The notes under the pieces were generated by a model. That model was not told the origin of the DNA, did not search any database, and worked only from the letters and a program-made list of their open reading frames with translations. A stretch of 64,000 nt of DNA from Hedera helix (lineage: Eukaryota; Streptophyta; Magnoliopsida; Apiales; Araliaceae), in contig OX359282.1 of NCBI GenBank assembly GCA_947179155.2, positions 13,453,010-13,517,009 on the forward strand, given 5' to 3'. Below are positions 45,080 to 58,200 of this stretch, piece by piece; position 1 is the stretch's first letter; each line of letters starts with the position of its first letter. Both the position numbers and the translations under genes were made by a program.

Positions 45080-46834
45080 TTCACCCCTTCTTCTAAGAAT
45101 TTCGTCCTCGAAATTACAGCATACTTACCCCTTTACCCAATTGATGTCCAGAACATTGGAACATCTTCCAGGAGTCTTTAACAATTGTTCAATAATTGTG
45201 AATGAGTTTGAATAACTAGGAAGTAAAAATAACCCATTTAACACAAACCCCCTTTACCTATTTGATGTCCAGAATATTGGAACATCTTCTAGGAGACTTT
45301 TCAATAATTGCGAATGAGTTTAAATAACCAGGAAGTAAAAATAACCCCCTTAAAAAAATAACCCATTTGTCCAGCGTCATAAAAAAATTACACTTAACAC
45401 CTTAGAGATATTTAACAATCACAAAGACTGCAAACATCCTTACCCCGAGTACTCATTACTTAAGGTGATCAACCTTCCGTACTCCATGTATATGCATAAC
45501 ATTTAAATCGGGTACTTACCACCTAAGGAGATCAACCTTCCGCACCACATGTATACACATAACATTTATTCCCTGTTGGATTTCCAACATAACTCCCAAG
45601 AAATACTTGAAAAATATACCTCCACCTTTGTCTAGCCGAATCAATTAGTTAAGACTTTTCAACAATAGTTCGGATATCAATCGAAACTCTTTAAAACTTT
45701 TCACCAGCACATACCTGCAATAAAAAAAATGACTTCATGATACCGCATCATCTTGACAATGCGTTGAGGATTCCGTCATCGCCATGACTTCATGATTCCG
45801 CATTGTCTTAACAGCACACTGAGAATTTCGTCACTTGTAGCAATCATATCACATGGTAACTTAACAAACTTTATAAATACATTTTGATATTTTTAAATCA
45901 ATCTAGTCTAGCCGAAACAAGTAGCATAGACCCTCATTTAAACGTTTCAAAAACATTTAAAATCGTTTTGAATTTTATCTTATAGCCACAGGTAATAACA
46001 AATTGTCCCACAACTCGACTTCCCACGACTTCTTGATAAAACTAAAAATTTTAAATATCCTTTTTAAAGGTACACAAGTGCGAATTTGGCACGATTTTAA
46101 GAATTCAAGGTCTAGCATAGCTAGAAGATTTAGAATGTCCTAAAACCTCAAATAATCAACAATTTTTACTCCTCATATTTTTTTTCCAGCTTAATAACTA
46201 TATCTAGTATAGCTTTAATCTGTTATTTAACTCTACCCACACTCACTGTTCATCAAACTTACCACACAGTATGAGTTCAGGAACTTACCATAATCATATG
46301 GGTTGAGGAACTTAACCTAGTCAGACTAAACTCGTCCATTCGCTGAGGGGCTCCACCATACGATTATGAGTCACGAACTTACCATACAAGTGAGTTTTAA
46401 GAACACGCACCTAGGCTTAACATTCTTTACCTATCTGATTGACTTTGAGAAAAGAATCACCTTCTCACCATATATACATCGAATAGCGCGACACAAGATT
46501 TCAATTATTATCAGTATAGGAAGCAAAGTGGTCGTAAAACCAAGCACAATCCCCTGCCCATACAAAGGAATGTTCAACTCAGCCACTAACATGAGTCCTC
46601 AATTGAAATCAACAACCTCTAACTTGGGATTTTCCAAATCCATATTTCAACACATACCACTCTTTTCGAGTTTACTACTATTCCCCATAGTATCTTTTTT
46701 TTTATAGCATCCTGCTATCTGTACATGTTGTTAATCCTTTAACAGTTCATTTAATATTTTCCTTATCTCATTTTACGGTTATAGCCTAAGGTACTCCTAC
46801 CTAAGGTTTATAACCTATCAACTTTGATACCAAC
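45080..46834 (-). mobile_element. Non-coding internal region of a minus-strand Gypsy-type element
   Basis: It is bounded on the right by the primer site complement (46822-46834; minus strand GTTGGTATCAAAG, initiator-Met-like) and on the left by a polypurine tract (GAAGGGGTGAA). It is only 1.75 kb and shows no gag or pol motif in any frame, against 4-5 kb for an autonomous element. A repeated block (TTGATGTCCAGAA.ATTGGAA at about 45140 and 45262) and a GATCAACCTTCCG repeat near 45463 and 45528 are visible. It is a LARD-like non-autonomous element or one with an internal deletion. Confidence 0.55.
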
Positions 46835-47999
46835 TGTGACGCCCCACAGAAAAATTACCTGACACCAACTATGACTCCCGCTCGTCAACGAATAAACTCC
46901 ACAACATTTAAATAAAGGCATGTTGTTGAAAAACTCAGTAAATTTAATTTTTTATAACATTTACTTAACTTTGTCTCAAAATCGCAATCTTTACATAAAT
47001 ACTATAACTTGAATCATTTTTATTTGATGACCTAGTGTATTACAATCATTGTGAGCAAATAAAAGCTCGCAACCTAATCAATAAGTCGATATGACTATTT
47101 ACTAACTACTTTTAATTACACAAGTTTTCAAAACACTAACATTCGTCTTGATATACAACCGCCTTTCACTATTATTACAAGGCTTTAAAACAGGGATAAT
47201 ACCGAATGATAATTACTCCCAACATGGTACGATGTTATCTTTGAACAGTTCTAGTAACGTCTAGAATTATAACTAATCTTCAACACATCTTCATTGCGAT
47301 TACCGGGATTTTAAAATTTCTCGCTCCTCGCTGAAAATGTTTATTATAGCAAGAGTGAGCACGACGACTCAGCAAGTCTAACAGCTAACACATAACAAGT
47401 AGGTCACATTTAATTTATGCTTTATGCTCCATGCTTTGCATTTATATAGGCATCATGCTTATCATGCTTTGCATTTATATAATTAACCCATACTTACCAT
47501 GCATGTTAATATTTCCAAGTTATATAACTCATATAACACACCTCAACTCATAGCATTCATTAAAATCAGCTATTAACAACATATGACTGTACACAGGCAC
47601 ATTTAAAATCAGTTAGCACGTAAAATGAGTGCACACTTAATAGTTTATGCATATAGCAAACGGGTTCGCAAGTATAGCACATAGTATTGAAAAACTTGCC
47701 TGATAGTCGCATTAACTTATGCTACCAGTCTGAAATCCGCGTTCCATCATTAACGCTCAACAAATCAAATTACTGCCTTCGAAAGATCTAATTTGCTTAT
47801 CTGGCAATTAGTAAAGTACATAGGAACTCAGCCGTTATTCATAAAAGAATTGACTCTACAACACAACATCTCATATTTATTAACTCATAATTTATAAGAC
47901 AATATTATCCTCCTTGGATAATATTTTAATTATCAATCAGTATTATTATACATTAATAATACATCACTAAATTTTCAACTGTACTTAAGTACCTAACAA

Positions 48000-49080
48000 T
48001 ACCTTAATTGGTTACTAATATTATTAAACCCTTAATAATATTTACCCAATTACCAATATTATTAATCCGTTAATAATATTTAACTACTTACCGTCAATTA
48101 TAAATCCTTTAATGATAATTTATAATATTGGTAATAACTAAACACTCCAACAATTTCCCGTCAATTGTTTACACTTTATTACATTTAATTCTTTCATATT
48201 ATTTATTTAATATCATTTAATAAATAATTAATTCTCTTAACTTTACTTGTTTATTTATCTTCACATAAACAATTATTTCAATAATTACTTCACATTATTT
48301 ATTTAATATCTTTTAAATAAATAATTAATTCAATTAATTTTACTTGTTTATTTATCTTCATATAAACAATTATTTCCTTAATTACTTCATATTATTTATT
48401 TAATATTATTTAAATAATTAATTAAATTAAATTAACATTACTTGTTATTTATTATTACATAAAACTTATCTCATTAACCTTAATTCACTTTAATTAATAT
48501 TTAATTTCAATAATAATTAATTAATTCTCCTTAATTCCTTTAATGATGATTAAATATCAATTACATAATCATTTCTTAATTAATTTAACCTCATTTATTA
48601 TTTAATATTAATTAAATAATAAATAATTATTTTATTCACTTCATCTCCCTTTAATTAATATTTAATATCCTTTAAATAATAATTAAATAATTAATCATCC
48701 TTATTTATTAAATAATAAATAATTACCTTATTATCTTTATCTTCCTTTAATTATTATTTAATATCCTTTTAATAATAATTAAATAATTAATCATCCTTAT
48801 TCATTATTTAATATTAATTAAATAACAAATAATTATTATATTAACTTTATCTCCCTTTAATTATTATTTATTATTATTTAAATAATAATTAATTAACTAT
48901 TATCCTTATTCATTATTAAATAATAAATAATTAATATATTAGGTTTATCTCCCTTTAATTATTATTTAATATCATTTAAATAATAATTAATTAAGTAATT
49001 TATCGTAATACTGACTTTTAATTTACCTTATTTATTATTTATTATAAATAATAAATAATTATTAATTTTGGCTCTCAAAT
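48000..49080. repeat. AT-rich degenerate repeat array
   Basis: Repeated TTATTTAATAT..TTTAAATAATAATTAATTAA units of variable length (about 60-90 bp) lie inside the minus-strand LTR. The position corresponds to the minisatellite at 5740-6545 in the plus-strand LTR. Confidence 0.65.
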
Positions 49081-50123
49081 TAATTATATTAATTTTTAAT
49101 CATTTTGACCCATTTTGTACTTAAATGACCCGACCTGATCCATCCCGAACGGCTCAACCCGACCCGGATCGAAAAATAACATTTTTCAAAAATCTGCCAT
49201 CAAAGTCCCGACTTTTAAAATAACACTGATTTGAAAGCCCCAGTTTTCAAAATAGAAACATTTTCGGACTTTTTGTCTGCCCGACCTCCGCTCACTCCGA
49301 TGACCATAACTTTCTCATATGGAAATATTTTTGAGTGATTCTTGAGTCTAAATTGTTTAGAATTTCAAGATCTACAACTTTCATTTGCATTCCATTTCCA
49401 GATTCCCCACTATTTTGGTCGCGGATAGATTCAAAATCAGCCCGACCCCTACTCATTGTTTATTTCATAACTTGCTCATTTTAAAATATTTTTGAGTGAT
49501 TCGAGCTCCCACGACTTTGTAACTTACCCCTCTACAACTTTCCTTTAGGTGGAACCACAAGATTCAAACCACAAAGGGTTACAAAGTTGCTCACTAGGAC
49601 ATGATAAAAACTAGTTTCATACGTACTTGTTTAGCGTGCTCTAAACATGATGCCACAAGCATTAATTAGCTAGGTCATCATGTTTTATGCCTCAAAAACA
49701 TCTTATAGCATAATTATAAACCTAAGTAAGTAAGAAATTATGATTTTTACTCAAGAACATAAGAACAAAAGTTGCTTCTAAGAACGAAAATGAAAACTAG
49801 TTTCATACGTACTTGTTTAGTTTGCTTAAACATGATGTAATAAGCACTAATTTGCTAAGCCACGATATTTTATGACTCTATAACATTAAATTACATAATT
49901 ATAAACCTAATTATGAAAAGAATAATCACTTTTACTCATGAACATAAGAACAAAAATTAAAACTACATAAACTAGGGTTTTGTTTACCTTTCAAAGTGCT
50001 TGCTTTAACTTTGGTTTTTTATGCTAGAGTTTTTGCTTTAACTAACAAGGAATCTCTCTATGTCTTACTATAGCTTCTTTACTCTTGAAATGAATTGGTA
50101 ATGAATTATGAAGGGGGAGGTTC

Positions 50124-50133
50124 CTATTTATAG
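50124..50133 (-). promoter_or_regulatory. TATA box of minus-strand chromovirus LTR
   Basis: CTATAAATAG on the minus strand within TCCTATAAATAGGA. The same box with the same flanks occurs at 59708-59717 in the related LTR fragment. Confidence 0.5.
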
Positions 50134-50736
50134 GACTTTCAAAGCTAGGGTAAAATGGACTTAAAGCCACAAATATCCGACCAACACTTAGCCTTCAAGT
50201 CTTGCTACTCAAAATATCATGCAAGTGAGCTTCTTAGGCTCCTTCCTCACCATAATGGTCGGGCTCCCCTTGTCCCCTTGTCCCCCCATGACCTTATTGC
50301 TTAGCTAGGTGTTTTACAAAATATCTTGAACATTTGAATAATTTAACTTACTAACTTTGCTTAGCTTTTGATAAATGATTCTTACATGCAATTAATCTTC
50401 ACTTAAGGAGTTAATTGGTGATTAGTAGCCTTGCTTAAGGACCATTGGCAAACAAGAGGCCACCCACCACCATCCTATGCTTGACACCTCAATTTGGAAA
50501 AAAAAACTATCGTGATGGTTTAATTAATCAAGTCTTGCATAATACTTACATAATATGTAAGTATTCTAACTTTCTTAAATGGCATAAATTCCCTCGAATT
50601 CTCTACCATTTTGGTTTTAAGTATCCTACGTATGAATGCATAAGTATTCATCGTATAATACTATGTATTACACTCCGTAAAATACTCATATAATTATCGT
50701 ATAATTTTTGTATTATACTGTCCAACTAAGTTAGTT

Positions 50737-52175
50737 TGTGACAACCAGGAATTTTTTATGTATTTAAATAATATTAAAATAAGAATTTAACATACATAAT
50801 TCTTATTATAAGACGAAGAGCGTTAAATGAATAAAATAGATATGTGTAATATATATTGAGATATGTGATATGTGTGGTCGATAAAATATATGTATATGGG
50901 AAATATATACAAGTATTTGGAAATGAAAGTTAATAGTTAACTAAAACTATTAAATTAATTAGATGAAATTATCTACGAAATTTAACAATGATATTTGAAT
51001 TACGTGGAGGATAATTGAAATATGTTTATGTGTATAATATATATACCTATATTTGAAAATGAGAATTTAATATTTAATTAAACTATTAAAGTAATTGATT
51101 TAAAATAATCAAGGAACTCAAATATGGGAGCTAGAAAATTAATTAATTAATGTTAATTAATTGGAATAAAGTTGAAATTATATTAGGAAATAATATAATT
51201 TGAATATTTAGTCTTGTTTGGCAATAAGTTGAATAGTAAGTTGATTATGAAATAAATTCGTTTAAATAAAATAGTAAATTAATATATGTATTTGATTTTA
51301 ATAAAATGAGAGAGAGTTAATTAAAACTCATTACTTTAATATCTTTATGTAGTGGCTTAATATTTTATATTATGCCAAATGGAAATAAATTAAATATGAA
51401 ATGAGTTAATTAATTCACTAATTAAATAATAATTAGTGGATTAATATATTTTAATTAAATAAAGAATCTTATTTAATTAAATGAGGAAATGAAGGTATAT
51501 TACAATAATTGAACGAAACGCGAGTAATGGCTCAATAAATGATATTACGCCAAAAGAATTTTATTAAATGAGGGAATTAAGTAACTAATTTTATTAGTGG
51601 AATAATATATTATTTCTAATTAAATGAATAAAGAAATTTTTTTAATTAATAATTATATTGTGTTACAAAAATTAAATGAAAAATTAATAATGGTATAATA
51701 TTTATACCAAATAAATGTGAATTAAATAATGGTTCAATATATAAAATATATTGGAACCAAATGAGTAAATTAAAGTAATAATTGAATTAAGATTAAATAT
51801 ATTAAATTTATATATTTAATGATTAAATAAATTGTTTGAAACCAATTATGGAAAGAAGAAGATAATTTAATTTAATTATACAATATTAATTGTATGAGTG
51901 AGTTAATTAAAATACTTAATAAACTGAATATTAATTATTTTAACATAATTGATTTGTTATATAAAAGGTGTTCAATTTAAGTATGGATTAATTCCATAAT
52001 TAGTAAAATGAAATTATACAAATATATAATTTATCAAATTAGGTATTTATGGAAAATACATATATTGCTATTAGATCATTTGATTAGTACTACAAAATGT
52101 AATATTAATTATATTTTTGCGTATTAATTAATTTCATAAATAAATGTGTCCGTTTAATGTGTGTGTGTGTGTGTG

Positions 52176-52212
<37 letters not shown>

Positions 52213-52342
52213 GATAATTAAAATGCTGAAATTAATATATGTATTGTTTGTATACATGTTATAGGTAAGTGGATTTTGCTTTATGAAATTTGCAAGCATG
52301 AGGAGGACTTTCACTCCTCACTTAATTGACACCTAAATTACT
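50737..52342 (+). mobile_element. LTR-like sequence, plus strand, start TGTGACAACCAGG
   Basis: It begins like a chromovirus LTR (compare TGTAATGACCACGAATTTC at 713) and is AT-rich, U3-like, with (GT)n(TA)n at about 52158-52210. No coding frame. It is interrupted at 52343 by a minus-strand LTR end; its continuation is not found in the window. Confidence 0.4.
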
Positions 52343-53187
52343 TGTAACGCCCCCAAAATTTTCACACTGACTACGGTGAACTTTGTACGTTAAACTCTAT
52401 ACATTTTATTAACTTAACCAATGATCTCATAATCATATTGGTTAAAGTAGTCTATTTTAGACTATAGAAAAAAAAAATAAAAAAAATTACTTCGACCTTA
52501 GATCTTAACTTAGTCTCGATCTCATCATTTTTACAAGTATCAACTTGTAGATCATATGTATACATGGATAACACCATATATAACAGTCAAATTTTAACCT
52601 TAAGATTTAAATATTCTATAATTTTACATATCCAAGATTCACGATATTAATAATATGATGGTCCTTGGAATAAAAGAACCTTGCGATGAATGTTTGCATT
52701 TTTATCCGTGGTAATATTCATTTTCTTACAGAACTTTTCATATCATTCAATACCCTCACTTAGATATATATCATTATAGAGCTATCTCTTTATATCAATA
52801 TTCCCTATCTATCTGAAGTGTTCAATATTATTAATACACTTATACTTGGAACTGAGAAATCTTACGTTGACTTTGCCTTTTTCATCAGTCATTATGTCCC
52901 GTATTATTACAATACTCACAATGTTATTCAATATCCCCATTCAGATTTATAATTCTCTATCAACATTGCATTAATGTTTTACTATCTATCTGAAGTTCAT
53001 AGTATCGACATAACATGATCAGTCCATATAACTCATACCCTCATTCAGATTAATAGATTTTTAACAATTCTAAGTTATATCAAAGTAAGGACATAACAAC
53101 ATTTGATAATAATATTAATACCACTTAATAATATTATGTTACATAGTTTATTTGCTCGTATTATAACAGTCGTTGTGACTTTATACC
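52343..53187 (-). repeat. Minus-strand LTR end, copy 1 of a long direct repeat
   Basis: It starts TGTAACGCCCCCAAAATT and is homologous over about 800 bp to 60017-60768 (shared GAACTTTGT.CGTTAAACTC, TAACTTAACCAATGAT, GGATAACACCATATATA). Non-coding. It is interrupted at 53188 by another LTR. Confidence 0.6.
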
Positions 53188-56100
53188 TGTAACGACCCCA
53201 AAATTCGACCAACCTTATTACCTTAAATTTTATATTTAGTATTCATCATTTTCCTTATATCCAAATTTCGGTTCGTTAATAAATCTTTAATCACCTTAAT
53301 TGATCCATTAATTGATTTTAAAATCAACAATTACCAAATTTTCGGTATAAAATTTTCTCTTTTCTCAATCATTGCATTAAAATATTTGGACATTTAAAAT
53401 TCTTATATCTCAATCCTAGTCTCTGGATCGCAACCTTCGTGTTTTCTTTCTGTTACAGGTATTATACATCTCAACATTCAAAATTTAATGTTGTTCATAT
53501 CCATACAAATATCCTTTATTTCATAATTCATAATTAAACATGTAATATTCTCTATCGTAACAACTACCTTGAACAATCACAGTTCACATTATAACTCTAT
53601 TCGTCCTATCTGGATCCAATTTATATGCACATATAGCACATAAATGTAAACTTCACCAATTGAAATATGGTATTAAAACTATAACAATTACGTTTACAAC
53701 CTTCTAGTATAATCCATCTTTAGCTCAATCCGATATTCCTGAAACTTATTTCTTTACCTACAAAAGTTTATATTATGCAAATAATGAGCGCAATGGCTCA
53801 GCAAGTTCAACAGTTTACACCTTTTATGCTTCATGTATCACATAGTATAATATGCTCTGTGTGTGCCATGCATCATGTGTTGTGCTTCTATTAAAGCAAT
53901 ATATCTCATATTTATTCATATCATTGCACAAATTATACATTGTTGTCATATTATCCACAAATCACATAACACATAATTTATATACATTTGAACAAGAATT
54001 AATATATCATAACAGATAAACAGTTAACATCAAAGTACTAAAGAACTTGCCTGGATTGTGGAATTAAATAATAAATACCCATTCTATAATACTTCTCGTA
54101 CAACCTATGATCATAAAATAATCAATTAATAATTATTCATCTCTTCATGATATTAATTTACTTAATTAATATCATTTATAATGTAATTAACCCTACCCAA
54201 AGATTTATTTTAGGGCACCGGGTCAATTATTAAATAATATGGTTAATTGTATTAACCTCGTCCTTCAATATATTAATATAACTTAATATCACACATTCAA
54301 TACGGACAACTCGGCTCATCGGATAAAATTTAGCATATTTGGTTGTCCGAAATTTTATTTAATCATTTTCTAACTTTTAAACTTAATAGATTAATATTTA
54401 AAATATTTAAATATTAATCCCCAATATTTAATATTTTTACAAAGATATTAAGTTTAATGTCCAAACATCATTTCTATATTTTTAGTATTTTTTTATAATT
54501 TTTAAACAATTTTTAAACATTTATTTCTATTAAAACAATTTTTAGGGGCATTTTAGTAATTTCTGCAACTATAATTGAAATTTTCTGGAAAGTGCAGGGG
54601 CATAAACGTAATTTTTGAGGCCAAGGGATACGCTCGGTAATAACGGAAAAGTCAGGGGCAAAATCGTAAATTTCGCCCAGAATTCATGGCTGCGCATGGC
54701 GCGCGTACCCCTCTTCACAGAAATGACGTTGTTCGGTCCCTTGCTCGAAAATTGGCCGCCGCGCATGGCACGGCCCGGCCTTACCGACTCCCAAAACGAC
54801 GCGGGCGACCCCATAATTTTTAGAGTAATTCCAAATAATGATTATGATAAATTGAGTAAATGTTAGCATTTAAAACTTAGTGTTGAATAATAGAAGTATT
54901 AAGGAATGATTTATGAAATGTGAAGAAGATTTATATGAAAAGAATGATGAATGTGCAGAGTATAAATAAGGTGTAATGTAAAGTATGAAATACGTTGATT
55001 GAGTAAGGGTAAGTGCGATCAAAGAAAGGAAATTTTTCAGAGAATGAGAAGCTATTTTGATAAGTGCATCAAGAAAAGAATTAAACAAAGTGCTATAAAT
55101 GAGACACGTAAGGTTATCACGGTAATTATGATTCTGAGGACGAAATCCTGTTAAGGGGAAAAGAATGTGAGGACCCGAATTTTCGGGATTTTCTTAATAA
55201 AATTAAATAAGAATTTGATTAACAAAATTATCAAAGTTATTTAAATTATTTATGATGTAAGTGATTTAATGTGGGTGAATGAATTTTATTGGTAAATTAA
55301 ATCTATACAAAGATAGTGATGAATTGTGTTAAATTAATATAATTGAGAAGTAAATAAATTGTTTAAAAATAATTTATAAAGAATAAAAGAAATTTCATAT
55401 AATTGTACAATAAAATTGTACAATTAAATTAGTGTGGAGATGCGGAAATTATTATTTAAATGATGTTACGAGGTAAGGTGAAATATATGAATTAGATATG
55501 TATATATATACATTTGTATATATATAAGTGTGCATGTTTAATGGATATGTTTAATTTATAATTATAAATTCCATTAATTATGGAAATTAAGGGATTAATA
55601 GTTGAATTAATCCGGAAGTTAAATAAAGGTGAATGAGAAAGTTAATAAAAATTTAAAATATTGATTATATAATTAATCAATAATTATGGTGAAGGTTTAG
55701 AAATTATTTAAGAGGAGGAAGTAATTTTATAAATTATATACTAATAAAGTATATAATTTATATAAGGAAAGTAAAGTAAAATATTAATGGAAGAATAATT
55801 ATATAAATTATATAAGAATGATTATATAATTTATATAAGAGGATTAAATTAATGAGAGAGTGAATAAAGGTATAAATATTGATTATATAATTAATCAATA
55901 ATTATGAAGGAATATTGGAAATTATTAAATAGGAGAATGTAATTATATAAATTATATAATAATAAAATATATAAATTATTATTATATAATTTATATAAGA
56001 AAGTCAATGTAAATAGTAAGAAAATAATAATTATATAAATTATATAAAAATAATTATATAATTTATATACGGAGAATACATGAATTAAGAAAGGAAATAA

Positions 56101-57847
56101 TAATTATATAATTTATATAAGGAGAATACATTAATTAAGAAAAGAGAGGGGAAGTGTTTTCTCCTCTTGGTGGTCATGCAGGTTTTTATGGTGGAGGTGG
56201 TGGCGTTCGGGTGGGAGAGAAAGAGGGGAAGTGTTTTCTTTTATTTCCTTTTTTCTTTTCTTGCTTTTGTTGCTTTTCCTTTCCATTTTATTATGCTAAA
56301 ACTTAACCAATTTGGAAGCCTAAATAATTCCACCGACCTTGCCACGCATGCACGACCGACTTTTCCCTTCTTGAAAATTCCAAAAATCAAGCATACAATT
56401 TTAATTTAATACATTACGCAATTATTTCGTGTTATAAATATTTTATATAATGTGTATAAAATATTTATTTTAATTTACTAAAAATCATAACATAATTTAT
56501 GAATAATATTAATACCTTTTTCAGGTCCATCACTTGACAAATTTTGTACACGCATAATAACAAGCATGTAATTATATGAGATAATTTATACCTCCAAAAT
56601 TCATAAAATAATTCCTATAACTTATAAAAATTATTTTTTCGTAATTTTCACTTCGTTTCTTGACAACATGTTACATCAACATGTTTACGTTTCTCAAATA
56701 TTATTTTCCATAATAATGAAAACAATTCCATTAAACATAATTCACCACTTAATAAATTTAAAATAATCATTTCTCTCATTTATTTTACATTTCTTTACAA
56801 TTTATCACACTTTAACTTACACCATATAATAAATTTTGTACCATTTATATAATTATATTTCTTTTCTTAATTAATGTATTCTCCTTATATAAATTATATA
56901 ATCATTTTTATATAATTTATATAATTATTATTTCCTTTCTTAATTAATGTATTCTCCTTATATAAATTATATAATTATTTTTATATAATTTATATAATTA
57001 TTATTTCCTTACTATTTACATTGATTTTCTTATATAAATTATATAATTTATTATTATATAATTTATATAATTACATTCTCCTATTTAATAATTTCCAATA
57101 TTCCTTCATAATTATTGATTAATTATATAATCAATATTTATACCTTTATTCACTCTCTCATTAATTTAATCATCTTATATAAATTATATAATCATTCTTA
57201 TATAATTTATATAATTATTCTTCCATTAATATTTTACTTTACTTTCCTTATATAAATTATATACTTTATTAGTATATAATTTATAAAATTACTTCCTCCT
57301 CTTAAATAATTTCTAAACCTTCACCATAATTATTGATTAATTATATAATCAATATTTTAAATTTTTACTAACTTCCTCGTTCATTTTTATTTAACTTCCG
57401 GATTAATTCAACTAGTAATCCCTTAATTTCCACAATTACTGGAATTTATAATTATAAATTAAACATATCCATTAAACATGCACACTTATATATATACAAA
57501 TGTATATATATACATATCTAATTCATATATTTCACCTTACCTCGTAACATCATTTAAATAATAATTTTCGCATCTCCACACTAATTTAATTGTACAATTT
57601 TATTGTACCATTACCTGAAATTTCTTTTATTCTTCATAAATTGTTTTTAAACAATTTATTTACTTTTCAATTATATTAATTTAACATAATTTATCACCAT
57701 CTTTGTACAGATTTAATTTACCAATAAAATCCCTTCACCCACTTTAAATCACTTACATCATAAATAATTTAAATAACTTTGATAATTTTGTTAATCAAAT
57801 TCTTATTTAATTTTATTAAGGAAATCCCGAAAATTCGGGTCCTCACA
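53188..57847 (-). mobile_element. Minus-strand chromovirus LTR containing an inverted copy of its own start
   Basis: It starts TGTAACGACCCCAAAATTCG and ends AAAATTCGGGTCCTCACA, followed by the reversed polypurine tract (CTTCCCCCCTTAAC). It is collinear with the LTR at 1315-4504 except for 1.34 kb at 54809-56144, which is an inverted copy of 56861-58200. Without that insert the LTR is about 3.3 kb. A block with GGCAAAATCGTAAATTTCG and AAACGACG words near 54650-54800 matches 2770-2910. Confidence 0.6.
54809..56144 (+). repeat. Left arm of a 3.4-kb inverted repeat
   Basis: It holds, on the plus strand, about 357 bp of element 3' internal sequence (54809-55165, with GAGGACGAAATCCTG and polypurine AAGGGGAAAAGAA), then an LTR start (TGTGAGGACCCGAATTTTCG at 55166) and about 980 bp of LTR. 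It is the reverse complement, with minor differences, of 56861-58200. The spacer is 56145-56860. Confidence 0.85.
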
Positions 57848-58200
57848 TTCTTCCCCCCTTAACAGGGTTCCGTCCTCGTAATCATAATTACCGTGATAAC
57901 CTTACGTGTCTCATTTATAGCACTTTGTTTAATTCTTTTCTTGATTCACTTATCAAAATAGCTTCTCATTCTCTGAATAATTTCCTTTCTTTGATCGCAC
58001 TTACCCTTACTAATCAACTTATTTCATACTTTCCATTACACCTTATTTAGACTCTGCACATTCATCATTCTTTTCGTATAAATCTTCTTCACATTCCAAA
58101 AATCATTCCTTAATACTTTTATTATTCAACACTAAGTTTTAAATGCTATCCTTTACTCAATTTATGATCCTTATTTGGAATTACTCTAAAAATTTTGGGG
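56861..58200 (-). repeat. Right arm of the 3.4-kb inverted repeat
   Basis: It is collinear with the resident minus-strand LTR (56861-57847) and its adjoining 3' internal end (57848-58200). Differences from the left arm include a roughly 20-bp insertion near 56890 and scattered substitutions, so the duplication is not brand new. Confidence 0.85.

Larger units (their letters stand above)
46835..50736 (-). mobile_element. Minus-strand chromovirus-type LTR (5' LTR)
   Basis: It starts TGTGACGCCCC, with the primer site to its left, so on the minus strand this is the 5' LTR. In order leftwards from the minus-strand TATA box at 50124-50133 come leader, CCCGACCCGGATC-type repeats (about 49125-49170), the AT-rich array (48000-49080), GACTCAGCAAGTCTAACAGC (about 47373) and the end. 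The LTR start on the right is unclear and may be anywhere up to 50736. Frames in it (e.g. 50445-50693) look accidental. Confidence 0.6.

Noticed and set aside
50445..50693. 82-codon frame
   Set aside because: It lies in LTR-like AT-rich DNA without a recognisable motif, and I saw no counterpart in related LTRs.
56167..56409. 80-codon frame starting with Val/Met/Gly-rich sequence
   Set aside because: It lies in the LTR spacer collinear with about 3240-3480, where the frame is not kept.
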